Source: Candidatus Nanoarchaeia archaeon (lineage in GTDB: Archaea; Nanobdellota; Nanobdellia; Woesearchaeales; UBA525). Taken from it: DNA of 64,000 bases. The notes below the pieces were generated by a model. It worked only from the letters and a program-made list of their open reading frames with translations, was not told the DNA's origin and did no database searches. Positions 10,901 to 20,100 of the stretch are shown in pieces (position 1 is the first letter of the stretch; each line of letters starts with the position of its first letter). Where the stretch lies: NCBI GenBank assembly GCA_028279755.1, contig JANQNB010000018.1:198611-262610 (forward strand), read 5' to 3'. The position numbers and the translations under genes were made by a program.

Positions 10901-13900
10901 ATTGGTGGTATGATTACAATAACAACGGCCGCCTGGAAAACCTAGATGTCGCAAACCTCACTGCTGTGGTTTTCGGCGCTCCCTGTCCGCCAGGCTATAT
11001 CTGCGACCTGAACGACGATGGCAATGTCACCTCTGCGGATGTCCTGCGGCTCATCGCGATCATCGACGGCACATACCAGAACGGCGAGATCTGCGACGAC
11101 CTGATCGACAACGACTGCGACGGCCTGGTCGACGACCTCGATCCGGACTGCTTCTTCAACCAGACCTGCAGCGACACTGACGGCGGCATCAGCGTCTATG
11201 TGCGCGGCACAGTGACCATCACCACCTTCGATCCATTCCCTGCGTCGAGCACGCACACAGACTTCTGCATCGACCCATGGACACTCAATGAATACTATTG
11301 TGACGGCGTCGACCTCGGCAACCTGACGGTCGACTGCCTCTATGGCTGCTCGTTCGGCGCCTGCCTGACACAGCCGAGCTTCTGCGGCGATGGCATCATC
11401 CAGCCAGGCGAGACCTGTGATAATGGCGGCAGCCTGGTCCTCGATACGAACCCTGACACGAACGTTGTGATGGAACGCGATGGCAGCTATGAATACGAAG
11501 GTGAGTTCCAGTATGATAACCTGGACTGGGACGCGCTTGTCAACACGATCGACCGCGAGCTGCACCTCGAGAACAACGAGTCACCAACAAATTGGGTTGT
11601 GGCGCTCACACTCCTGTCAGACGGACGCACCTATACCGGCCTCTGGAACTACAACAACACGCAGATCCTCGTGCAGTTTCAGGAGGAGGCCTGGGGTCCG
11701 ATTGTCGGATGCACTGACTTCGACCAGTTCACCGGCGGCAACCTGAGCTGCGGCGATACTTGCTTGTTCGACACAAGCGAGTGCATCGGCCTGCCCTTCC
11801 CGTTCTGCGGCGATGGCATCATCCAGACGAACGAGACCTGTGACGGCAATCCTGGCGATCCGGTCTGGGACTGGGGTCCGATCACAAACTGTACGAATTT
11901 CGACAACTTCAGCGGTGGCGTGCTCAGCTGCGGCCCGAGCTGCCACTTCGACACGACCTTGTGCACAGCAGCGAACTGCACAGACGGGGACAATGACGGC
12001 TATGCGATCGAAGGCGGCGTGTGCGGTCCTGTCGATTGCGATGATTCCAATCCGCTTGTCAATCCTGGCATGGCTGAGAATTGCACGAATGGCATTGACG
12101 ATGATTGCGACGGCCTGGTCGACCTTGCTGATCCTGACTGTCCGACCTACTTTTGCGGTGACGGCACAGTGAATCCAGGAGAGACGTGCGATGGCAATCC
12201 TGGCGACCCTGTCTGGGACTGGGGTCAGATCACCAACTGCACCTGGTTCGACCAGTTCACTGGCGGCAATCTGAGCTGCGACGACACCTGCCTGTTCAAC
12301 ACGACACAGTGTGTCGGCCTGCCACAGCCTTTCTGCGGCGATGGTATTATTCAGACCGGCGAGACGTGCGATGGCAATCCTGGCGACCCTGTCTGGGACT
12401 GGGGCCCAGTGGACAATTGTACCTACTTCGACCTGTTCATCGGTGGCAACCTGAGCTGCAGTGGCTCGTGCCACTTCAACACGACAGAGTGCTTCGCGCT
12501 GCCGCCGAACTGCACTGATAGTGATGGCGATGGCTATGCGATCGAAGGCGGCTCGTGCGGCCCGATTGACTGTGACGATTCGAATCCTCTGGTGAATCCT
12601 GGCATGGCGGAGAACTGCACGAACGGCATTGATGACGATTGTGACGGCCTGGTCGATACTGCTGATCCAGACTGTCCATTGTACATCTGCGGCGACGGCG
12701 TGATCCAGCCGGGCGAGCAGTGCGATGGCAGTAATTGGGGACCAATCACGAACTGCACCTCGTTCGACAACTATACTGGCGGTAATCTGAGTTGTGACAG
12801 CAATTGCCAATTCAATGTCTCAGAATGCACTGGCGGCAACACCAGCGGGTTCTGCGGCGATGGTGTGATTAATAATCTGGAGCAGTGTGACGGCTCGAAT
12901 TGGGGCCCGATTACCAACTGTACTGACTTCGACAGCTTCATCGGTGGCAACCTCAGTTGTGACGCCTGTGTGTTCAACACCAGCCAGTGCCTCTTGCCAC
13001 CGACCTATTGCGGCGATGGCGTAATCCAGCCAGGCGAGCAATGCGAACTCCTGCTCAACGGCAGCATCGACTACGGTAACCTGGACTGCACAGATTTCGA
13101 CAACTTTACAGGAGGCAGCCTGCAATGTGACATCTCCGTGTGCCTGGTGAATGTCTCGCAATGTACAGGTGGTAACCCAGGCATCTGCGGCGACGGCCAG
13201 GTGAACAGCGGGGAGCAGTGCGACGGCACGAACTTCAGCAACCTTGACTGCACTGACTTCGACTCCTTTATCGGCGGCGTCCTCACCTGCAATCCGAATT
13301 GCATGGCGAACACGAGCCTGTGCATCATGCCAGGATGCACTGACAACGATGGCGACGGCTATGCGATCGAAGGCGGCATGTGCGGCCCGATTGACTGTGA
13401 CGATTCGAATCCTCTTGTGAATCCTGGTATGGCGGAGAATTGCACGAATGGCATCGACGACGATTGCGACGGTCTGGTCGACACAGCAGACCCGGACTGC
13501 CCGGTCTTCATCTGTGGCGACGGCATCATCCAGCCGGGCGAGCAGTGCGACGGCTCGAACTGGGGTCCGATCACCGGCTGCAGCAATTTCGACAATTACA
13601 CTGGCGGCAACTTGAGTTGTGACAGCAATTGCCTGTTCGATGTTTCGCAGTGTACTGGTGGAAATAACTCGGGATTCTGTGGTGATGGCGTGATCAACAA
13701 CCTCGAGCAGTGTGACGGTAGCAATTGGGGTCCGATCACGAATTGTTCAGACTTTGACACCTTTACCGGTGGCACGCTCAGCTGCGACGCCTGTATCTTC
13801 AACACATCACAATGTACCCTGCCGCCTGGCCCGTATTGCGGCGACGGCACAATTCAGCCAGGCGAGCAATGCGAATTCAACGACTGGGGCCCGATCACCG

Positions 13901-15675
13901 GCTGCAGCGACTTCGATAACTTCACTGGCGGTACGCTCACGTGCGACCTCAGCACCTGCCTGTTCAACACCACGCAATGCATCGAGCCCTTGCCATTCTG
14001 CGGCGACGGCATCATCCAGCCAGGCGAGCAGTGCGAATATATCAGCTTCAACTTCACGTTCAACGGCACGAACGGCAGTTCTGGCGGTGGCGGTGGAGGC
14101 GTGTACATCTTCGACAACCTCGACTGCACAGACTTCGACAGCTTCACTGGCGGCAACCTCAGCTGCATCACGACCACATGCCAGGCGAATGTCTCAGAAT
14201 GCACTGGCGGTTTCAATGGAACCTGTGGCGACGGTGTCGTCAACAGCGGGGAGCAGTGCGATTACCTGAACAGCGATCCGGACCAGCCTGTCTTTGACAA
14301 TCTGGACTGTACTGACTTCGACCAGTTCACTGGCGGCATCCTCACGTGCAATGTCGATTGCATGGCGAACACCACGCAATGCATCGCGCCACAGCCGACG
14401 TGCGGCGATGGCATCATCCAATCAGGAGAGCAGTGCGACGGCACGAACTGGGGCAATATCACCAACTGCCTGAACTTCGATAATTTCACAGGCGGCGCGC
14501 TTACGTGCGATGCCACCACCTGCCTGTTCGACACCACGCAATGCACCGGCAATTTCTGCGGCAATGGCGTCCGCGACGCTGGCGAGCAGTGCGACGGATT
14601 TGACTTCGGCGGCCAGCAATGCAGCGACTTCGGCAACTACAACCGCGGAAGCCTCAGCTGTACCAATGGCTGCCTCATCGACATCGGCGGCTGCTCACGT
14701 CGCGGTGGCGGCGGAGGCGGCGGTGGCGGTGGCGGCGGAGGCTGCCGTGACGGCTACCACTATGTCAACGGCACCTGCGTCCCGATCGAGGAAGAAGACG
14801 AACCCGCCCCACGACCGACCAGCTGCGACCAGGACGGGGACGGCTATGTCCGCTACGCAGCTGCCTGCCTGGGCAAAGGGCGTGGCGTCGACTGCGACGA
14901 CAATGATCGCACCGTGAACCCTGGCGCGCGCGAAGTGTGCGGTGACGGCAAGGACAACGACTGCGATGGCGAGATCGACGAGGACTGCATCAGGGAAAGC
15001 CCGCTCAGCTATAACAGCCAGATCCGCGTGCCGATCCTGAGCATCGTGGCCTACGATGTCACGGTCGCCAACCTGGGCAACTACCCGCTCGAAGGCGCGA
15101 CCGTTGTCCTGGGACTGCCGAGCAATTGGGAATATTCAGGACCTGCAGAGCTTGGCACGCTGGATGTCGGCCAGGTAGAACGGGTCAGGTTCGCCGTGCT
15201 TGTGAGCGAAGACATCGACACCAGCCAGGAATTCACGATCGAGCTGCGCGATCAGAACGGCGTGGTCGAGTCAGGGCTGGTGAACGCCCGTGTCGAGATC
15301 CCGAGCTTCGCCATCAGGATCAAGCCGAGCCTGGACAATTACGCTTATCAGGAGGATGCAGAGATCTACGTCCTCCTCAACAACAAGGAAGGGAAGCCGA
15401 TCAGGGACCTGGAAGTCGAGCTGAACGTGAATGAAGGACGGCGCACGAACTACGTGCAATACCTCGGCGTGTTCGGCCTGAAGCCGTATGCGAAGTTCCG
15501 CTACAGATATACATACCCGGTCGAGCAACTGGAACAGCCTGTCGAAGTGCTGGGCTGGCTGCGCCAGGACGGCAGCGTCATCGCGACAAGCGACGACACG
15601 ATCGAAACGGTCTACCACCCGACGCGGTTCGACCATGACGGCCGCTCCCTTGATCACTTACGCATATTCAACTAG
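7960..15675 (+). CDS. Giant exported Cys-rich repeat glycoprotein with dockerin-like domain
   Basis: 2571 residues from ATG 7960 (GGGGGA 6 nt upstream; an ATG at 7939 is possible). A signal peptide (FAALCLFGILLLAMSALA) is followed by Cys-rich segments. MopE-type metal-binding motifs (DGDGDGW ... CDDDNPNVNPGA ... NGIDDDCD) occur about six times. A likely beta-propeller lies near residues 590-790. A dockerin-like pair of Ca-binding loops lies near 979-1040 (YNNNGRLENLDVANLTAVV and LNDDGNVTSADVLRLIAII). About 15 tandem CGDG-x6-GEQC units span about 1140-2245. A poly-Gly linker and a last MopE motif precede a C-terminal pair of Ig-like (CARDB-type) domains from about 2345. N-x-S/T sequons are very dense. 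No C-terminal anchor is visible; the membrane protein 12 nt downstream may help anchor it. Likely cell-surface adhesion or structural protein. Confidence 0.93.
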   Translation: MTRFAALCLFGILLLAMSALADPCGGHGQPSCNGTCYTHQGHPLQACDPLPPTHPQYPNGECFFCCGDGSTNGVCGEYNDGLPCDGNANSPRYDADCDACGVFSEPWCNDPDFDCNPWLAALEEDSYLDPAPSDTKTCCANADDCTYGAGGGELCADDGQLLWIYFSESSICSNTQIIGCTGKFNPSLYQRSVGDMLEGACCQGPYDNSWSSSNEWTHNPSGEDTWSGDDSCADGADNDCDGLVDCSDSDCAGVNGCPPSSCYTDPDGPDCQSVCEDDGYTWVGNGGQLNCCGDDSLEDDPYQSTEWWCDGHDNDCDGSIDEHEPLLGYGCSVGVGACTRYGVFICQDDHTGIQCSATWGDPSPEVCDNQIDDDCDGDTDCDDADCNGDPACDECVDGDGDGWNVTGGECGPIDCDDDNPNVNPGATEICNGIDDDCDTLVDEGFGPDQCEPVCNLQGWNWTGNGGQLNCCGDDALEDDPFELNETLCDFHDNDCDGLIDEPPWCNANQTCEDTDGGINYEVPGTVTIATPFGEDLYSDFCIDQMTLNEYYCLGNQLGTQIIECAGGCQNDRCVPTTTDICGQGIVHLDGEFPSGGSSLYRVNENNGMSSYLLSYDGAFNAALAIDHTGLPYAMTGGNLVTLNDDGTFNTIGSTTTVPALAFLTVTLYGYGAPDTLYSYDTNTGAATALQSYNDMDADGGDIVPTATGDLFYIDFHGAVYLIDIPTYANTLVGNLPSGEGFTSAAYYQGAYYALGRQNDALYRFTYPPFDYSLVDTNAGPFSFGDAAACPWNVTDCFDGDGDGWNITLIPGSDCGPEDCNDTNPLVHPGMAENCTNGIDDDCDTLVDDDDPECWECDSDDDCDPIWCPSINGTINGTCNNATHMCEYDEPPWGCITECSDDVDNDGDTFVDFDGGPFGTLPDPGCDSFADDDEFNGCVNDSDCIDICPPGTNSSGWPWYGECVNGECEYNLSDCDECHPYYWWYDYNNNGRLENLDVANLTAVVFGAPCPPGYICDLNDDGNVTSADVLRLIAIIDGTYQNGEICDDLIDNDCDGLVDDLDPDCFFNQTCSDTDGGISVYVRGTVTITTFDPFPASSTHTDFCIDPWTLNEYYCDGVDLGNLTVDCLYGCSFGACLTQPSFCGDGIIQPGETCDNGGSLVLDTNPDTNVVMERDGSYEYEGEFQYDNLDWDALVNTIDRELHLENNESPTNWVVALTLLSDGRTYTGLWNYNNTQILVQFQEEAWGPIVGCTDFDQFTGGNLSCGDTCLFDTSECIGLPFPFCGDGIIQTNETCDGNPGDPVWDWGPITNCTNFDNFSGGVLSCGPSCHFDTTLCTAANCTDGDNDGYAIEGGVCGPVDCDDSNPLVNPGMAENCTNGIDDDCDGLVDLADPDCPTYFCGDGTVNPGETCDGNPGDPVWDWGQITNCTWFDQFTGGNLSCDDTCLFNTTQCVGLPQPFCGDGIIQTGETCDGNPGDPVWDWGPVDNCTYFDLFIGGNLSCSGSCHFNTTECFALPPNCTDSDGDGYAIEGGSCGPIDCDDSNPLVNPGMAENCTNGIDDDCDGLVDTADPDCPLYICGDGVIQPGEQCDGSNWGPITNCTSFDNYTGGNLSCDSNCQFNVSECTGGNTSGFCGDGVINNLEQCDGSNWGPITNCTDFDSFIGGNLSCDACVFNTSQCLLPPTYCGDGVIQPGEQCELLLNGSIDYGNLDCTDFDNFTGGSLQCDISVCLVNVSQCTGGNPGICGDGQVNSGEQCDGTNFSNLDCTDFDSFIGGVLTCNPNCMANTSLCIMPGCTDNDGDGYAIEGGMCGPIDCDDSNPLVNPGMAENCTNGIDDDCDGLVDTADPDCPVFICGDGIIQPGEQCDGSNWGPITGCSNFDNYTGGNLSCDSNCLFDVSQCTGGNNSGFCGDGVINNLEQCDGSNWGPITNCSDFDTFTGGTLSCDACIFNTSQCTLPPGPYCGDGTIQPGEQCEFNDWGPITGCSDFDNFTGGTLTCDLSTCLFNTTQCIEPLPFCGDGIIQPGEQCEYISFNFTFNGTNGSSGGGGGGVYIFDNLDCTDFDSFTGGNLSCITTTCQANVSECTGGFNGTCGDGVVNSGEQCDYLNSDPDQPVFDNLDCTDFDQFTGGILTCNVDCMANTTQCIAPQPTCGDGIIQSGEQCDGTNWGNITNCLNFDNFTGGALTCDATTCLFDTTQCTGNFCGNGVRDAGEQCDGFDFGGQQCSDFGNYNRGSLSCTNGCLIDIGGCSRRGGGGGGGGGGGGGCRDGYHYVNGTCVPIEEEDEPAPRPTSCDQDGDGYVRYAAACLGKGRGVDCDDNDRTVNPGAREVCGDGKDNDCDGEIDEDCIRESPLSYNSQIRVPILSIVAYDVTVANLGNYPLEGATVVLGLPSNWEYSGPAELGTLDVGQVERVRFAVLVSEDIDTSQEFTIELRDQNGVVESGLVNARVEIPSFAIRIKPSLDNYAYQEDAEIYVLLNNKEGKPIRDLEVELNVNEGRRTNYVQYLGVFGLKPYAKFRYRYTYPVEQLEQPVEVLGWLRQDGSVIATSDDTIETVYHPTRFDHDGRSLDHLRIFN
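11380..14696 (+). repeat. Tandem Cys-rich repeat array (about 15 units)
   Basis: Each unit of about 45-60 codons begins with [FYIT]CGDG, has GE[QT]C about six residues later, then a TDFDxFTGGxLSCD-type core and ends near NxTxC. Three copies of a MopE block (CTD..GDGYAIEGG.CGPIDCDD) at about 11980, 12515 and 13335 are nearly identical in DNA. This points to recent duplication or gene conversion inside the gene. The units resemble the myxobacterial Cys-rich repeat family. Confidence 0.9.
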
Positions 15676-15687
15676 GAGGTGCATACA

Positions 15688-16149
15688 ATGTTTGTATTCG
15701 GAGTGAACCTGCCCGTCGCGGAGATCCTCTTCGTCGTGCTCCTCCTCTTTATCGTCGCGCTGGTCATCATCATCGTCCAGCTCGGTCGCATGGCGCGTCA
15801 TGTCCGTGTGTTGGACCAGACGACGCTGGAGATCCGACGTTACGAGGAGGCCGAAGAAGTGACTTTGCGCGCGTTAGAGCACGATGTCGACAGCCTGTCG
15901 CCAGCAGCGAAGAAGCGTGTCCAGAGCCTTGCCACCAGTGTTGGGAAGACCCAGGCCAAGGCCTTGAGCAAGCTGTTGAGCGGACACGAGCCTGCCAGTG
16001 TGAAAAGCACGCTGATCATGGCCGGCGTCCCTGAAGGCATGGCGACCCGTGCAGTGAACAACGCCGGCTACTGGCTCGACCGCACTGCCGCGCTTGACGC
16101 GAGCGATGCGAAGCATGTCGAGAATGCCATGAAGCAGGCGGCAAAGTAA
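15688..16149 (+). CDS. Membrane-anchored hypothetical protein
   Basis: 153 residues from ATG 15688, preceded by AGGAGGTG at 15674-15681, one of the best ribosome-binding sites in the window. It overlaps the stop of the giant repeat protein, so the two are translationally linked. One strong membrane helix (about residues 11-32, AEILFVVLLLFIVALVIIIV) is followed by a helical, charged tail. The region ALSKLLSGHEPASVKSTLIMAG with GMATRAVNNAGYWLD looks like a small helical domain. It could be a partner of the surface protein. Function unknown. Confidence 0.85.
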   Translation: MFVFGVNLPVAEILFVVLLLFIVALVIIIVQLGRMARHVRVLDQTTLEIRRYEEAEEVTLRALEHDVDSLSPAAKKRVQSLATSVGKTQAKALSKLLSGHEPASVKSTLIMAGVPEGMATRAVNNAGYWLDRTAALDASDAKHVENAMKQAAK

Positions 16150-16178
16150 AACGACTTTTATTATTCTCATTACTTGTC

Positions 16179-17072
16179 CTATACTCCCCTATCCATTACT
16201 TTGCAAAAAACACAGGTATCTTTTGATGTTGTTGCAAAACCACAACCAGGACAGTTATGCAGCTCGCCAGGAGCATCGCCTTCTTTCACTTCCAGTTGCA
16301 CATTCTGCTCTTGCAGCTTCTGCAGGCTCTTGAGCAGGTTACGCTTCTCGTCCCGTGCGAACGGGCTCGCGTGCAGCTTAAACCTGATCTGCGGGTTGTC
16401 CCGGGAGAAGGGGCATTCGTCAGCGTCGTGCGGAATCTCTTTCAAGAGGCAATAGAGGCGGTTCTCCTTCTCTGTGAGATAATATAATGGTTTCACTCGT
16501 CCAGCGAGCTTATGTTTGGGCTTTGGCGGCAGTCTCTTTTCCTGGCGACGCAACTGGTCGACGTTGCGATGGATGAGGTTGTGCACTGCCACGAAGAACT
16601 CGTCGTCGAGATTATGCCCGGTCGCGAGGAAGTCAAAGCCGTGATCCACAGCTGCCTTGTTGAGCAGGTAGCGCTTGATCACGCCGCACTGGCTGCACGG
16701 CTTCTTCCCCGGGCCGGCAAAATCAGGGATCTGGTGCTCGTGGCCTTTCAAGTCCTCGACGATCAAAGGAAGGTCGTATCGCTTGGCAAGTTCTTGGATA
16801 ACTCCAAGACCAATCTCTGAATATTCAGGGATTTGGAGGTTTATAGTAAATAGTCCTAGTTCTAAACCATATTCCTCTTTAATCTTGACCAGGACATCAA
16901 CCAAGGCACTGCTGTCTTTCCCTCCTGAGACGCCAATAAGAATCTTTGTATTCCGTGTTCCGGTACTTTCCAGGTAATGCCGGACTTTCTTCTCGTAGAA
17001 ATGCAGGAAATGCTGCTTGCAGAACCGCAATGGCGCGTAGATGGCTTTCTCCCGGCAGAGCTTGCAGCGCAT
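16179..17072 (-). CDS. tRNA 2-thiolation enzyme, TtuA/Ncs6 family
   Basis: 297 residues. An N-terminal zinc site has CKLC and a second Cys/His (FCKQHF). The PP-loop ATPase motif is GVSGGKDSSALVDVL. A central CSQCG sits in the family's catalytic/Fe-S position, and ATGHNLDDE follows. The C-terminus has CPGCGF...CVFCK, a second zinc ribbon. These enzymes activate tRNA uridine (U54 or wobble U34) and insert sulfur. The ATG at 17072 has ACTTAAAAAC about 28 nt upstream, so it is probably leaderless; a longer frame to 17234 would overlap the divergent S8 gene and is rejected. Confidence 0.9.
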   Translation of the reverse strand: MRCKLCREKAIYAPLRFCKQHFLHFYEKKVRHYLESTGTRNTKILIGVSGGKDSSALVDVLVKIKEEYGLELGLFTINLQIPEYSEIGLGVIQELAKRYDLPLIVEDLKGHEHQIPDFAGPGKKPCSQCGVIKRYLLNKAAVDHGFDFLATGHNLDDEFFVAVHNLIHRNVDQLRRQEKRLPPKPKHKLAGRVKPLYYLTEKENRLYCLLKEIPHDADECPFSRDNPQIRFKLHASPFARDEKRNLLKSLQKLQEQNVQLEVKEGDAPGELHNCPGCGFATTSKDTCVFCKVMDRGV

Positions 17073-17151
17073 GCTGCACAGAGAGCCAGGCCCGTTTTTA
17101 AGTCTTTGGCGTAAGAAAAAATTTAAATACTCAACAGTGGGGAAATGAGAC

Positions 17152-20100
17152 ATGAGATGGTGGTGGGTCACGCTTGTCCTGGTTCTCATGGTGCTGCACT
17201 CCGCCTGTAATTTCGACAAGTGCGGCGACGGCATCTGCCAGTTCGGCGAAGAAGCGATCTGTCCTGAAGACTGTCAAGCGCTTGAATGCACCTATGACGA
17301 CGACTGCGACCAGGACCCGCCTCCTGGCTGCCAGGGCGTCTGGCACTGCGAGAATGGCGAATGCATCTTCGAATGCTATGTCTGCGATGACACCGACGGG
17401 GACAATTATTTCAACAAAGGCACGGTCACGTTCGGCCCTGACACATACACTGACTACTGCGAAAGCGATGTCCTGCTGATCGAGTATGTATGTGAGGGCA
17501 CCGATGAATTCGACGATGAGGAGGAACGCTGCGACTACGGCTGCCTTGACGGCGCGTGCATCTTCCAGTTCGACATCGACGAGCTCGAGATGAGCATCCA
17601 GACCATGAAGCACGAGTACGACCTTGAGGAACACATCAAGCTGACAGACCCGCCAAGCCCGAGTCCGGCAGAGCCGAGCGGACCGTACGATGGATATATT
17701 ATTGAATTCACCGTGCCGCCACTCACACGAACTCCGGGAGGAGGACAACGCATTGCCGCACATGGCCTTGATCTTGCCATCGCAGAGCTCCGCTTGCTCG
17801 GCCTCGAAATCCAGGCAGAATTCCGCAGGGTATTCAGCGGCGTCTCGGTCGACATCCCAGAAGAGCTGTTGGACGACATCCTCGCCTCGCCCTATGTCAA
17901 GGCGATCCATCCCAATTACGAAGTCGAGACCGTGTTGATGGACTCCATCCCGCTGATCGGCGCTGATCAGGCATGGACGCTTCAGGATCCAAGCGGTACA
18001 GACTTGCTTGGGACTGGAGTGACGATTGGCATCATCGATACCGGCGTGGATTACACCCACAGCGACCTTGGCGGGTGCTACGGCACTGGCTGCCGTGTCG
18101 TTGGCGGCTATGATTTTGTGAACGATGACGCGGATCCGATGGACGATCACGGGCATGGCACGCACTGCGCCGCTACCGCTGCAGGCCATGGCGCGCTCGA
18201 GGGTGTGGCGCCAGACGCGACGATCTACGCCTACAAGGTCCTGAACAGCGGTGGCAGTGGCTATATGGATGATGTCGTTGCAGCGATCGAACGCTCGGTC
18301 GACCCGAATCAGGACGGGGACTTCTCAGACCATCTGGACGTGATCAGCCTCAGCCTCGGCTCGCGCTGGGGCAATCCTGACGACCCAACCAGCACTGCCA
18401 TCGACAACGCAGTCGAAGCAGGCGTTCTTGCCGTCGTCGCTGCTGGCAATAACGGCCCGATGCAGGGCTCGATCGGCTCTCCTGGCACTGCGCGCAAGGC
18501 TTTCACAGTCGGCGCCACTGACAAGAACGACGACATCGCGCATTTCAGCTCGCGCGGCCCGGTCGAATGGGACGGCGGCGTGTTGCTCAAGCCGGACATC
18601 GTCGCACCCGGCGTGCAGATCTGCGCAGCACGCTATCCGGGCTTTGAGCCCTGGCTGATCAATCCGAGTTATCAACTCTGCCTGGATGATTATCACGTCC
18701 TGCTGGACGGGACAAGCATGGCGACACCGCATGTCGCAGGCCTCGCAGCCCTGATGCGACAGATGCATCCGGACTGGACCATCGATGACATCAAGCGCGC
18801 GATCACCAATACAGCGCTTGACATCGGCGAGCCGCAGACTGTGCAGGGCTATGGTCGTATCAAGGCCTACCAGGCAGTCACGAGCCCGAAGCCGCCTATT
18901 GCGCATATCGCGACCGTAGGCAAGATCCCTGACAGCAATTTTGACGTGCTCGGCACTGCAAGCGGGGACGGCTTCCAGAGCTATGAGCTCACATCGCAAG
19001 CGTGCGACACCTGCCCGACAGAGCTGCTCTGCACAGAGACCACACCAGTTATTGACGGCGTGCTGTGTGCTGCGCATCTGCAGGAAGGCGAGTACACCTT
19101 GCGCCTGGAAGTCGTTGCCGACACCACGAGCGTCGCGTATTCGATGATCGTCGTGCGCACCGTCGAGATCGAGGAACCTGGCGATCTGCGGGACCGCAAC
19201 CAGGACCCCTATGTCTTGCCCACCTGGAAGGACATCGAGATCATCGGCAGCGCGACCCATGACTATTTCCATCATTACGAAATGGAATGGTGCTATTCAG
19301 ACGAGTATGGCACACAGAATGACTGCACAAGCGACGGGCTCACTCTTACAAACGGGGGCCTGCAGGAAGTCAGGAACGGACCGCTTGCGGAATTCGACGA
19401 GAGCGTGATCACCGTCCCCAGTTTCTACCTGTTCCAGCTCCGAGTGTTTGACTCTGAAGACCAGGATATCGGTTATTTTTCCTCACTCACCTACATCGAC
19501 CCCCAGCTTCAGGCTGGCTGGCCGAACATGCTCGATGGCGCCAAACCCTCGCTTGCGGCGCTCGGCGACGAGCTTGTCGAGACTGACGACAGACTGGTGG
19601 ATGTCGAGACCGGGCAAGTGGCTGCAACTGATGCTGAAGCCCAGATGATCGCACTGTCGTTCCAGCGACAGCCAACCATCGCCAATATCGATGGCGACGA
19701 GGACAATGAGATGGTGATGGCATACCACAAGGATGTCTCAGTGGTGCGCCATGACGCCAGCTTCTCGCCTGGCTGGCCACAGCAGATCAACACAACGTGC
19801 GGTAGCCGCGAAGCCATCATGCAGCAAGGCCCTGCCGTGGCAGACCTGGACACTGACGGCTTGCCGGAACTGGCAGTCGGCGACAACTGCGGCTATCTCC
19901 ACATCTTCAATCACGACGGCACGTATGTCCCTGGCTGGCCTGCACGGGTCGGCTTCTCAGTGGTCAACACGCCGACGATCATTGATCTTGACAACGACGG
20001 CGAGCTCGAACTCCTCTACGGCGACTGGACCAACAGGGTCTGGGCACAACAGGCAGACAAGGACGAGGTGCCAGGCAACTGGCCGGTGTACCTGGAGCCG

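Noticed and set aside
11380-14696. CRISPR array
   Set aside because: The repeats are in-frame protein-coding units of variable length with no constant spacer/repeat pattern. No CRISPR array or cas gene was seen in the window.
17131-18189. 352-residue antisense frame opposite the S8 protease
   Set aside because: It covers the protease N-terminus and prodomain and has no start signal; the sense frame carries the catalytic triad.
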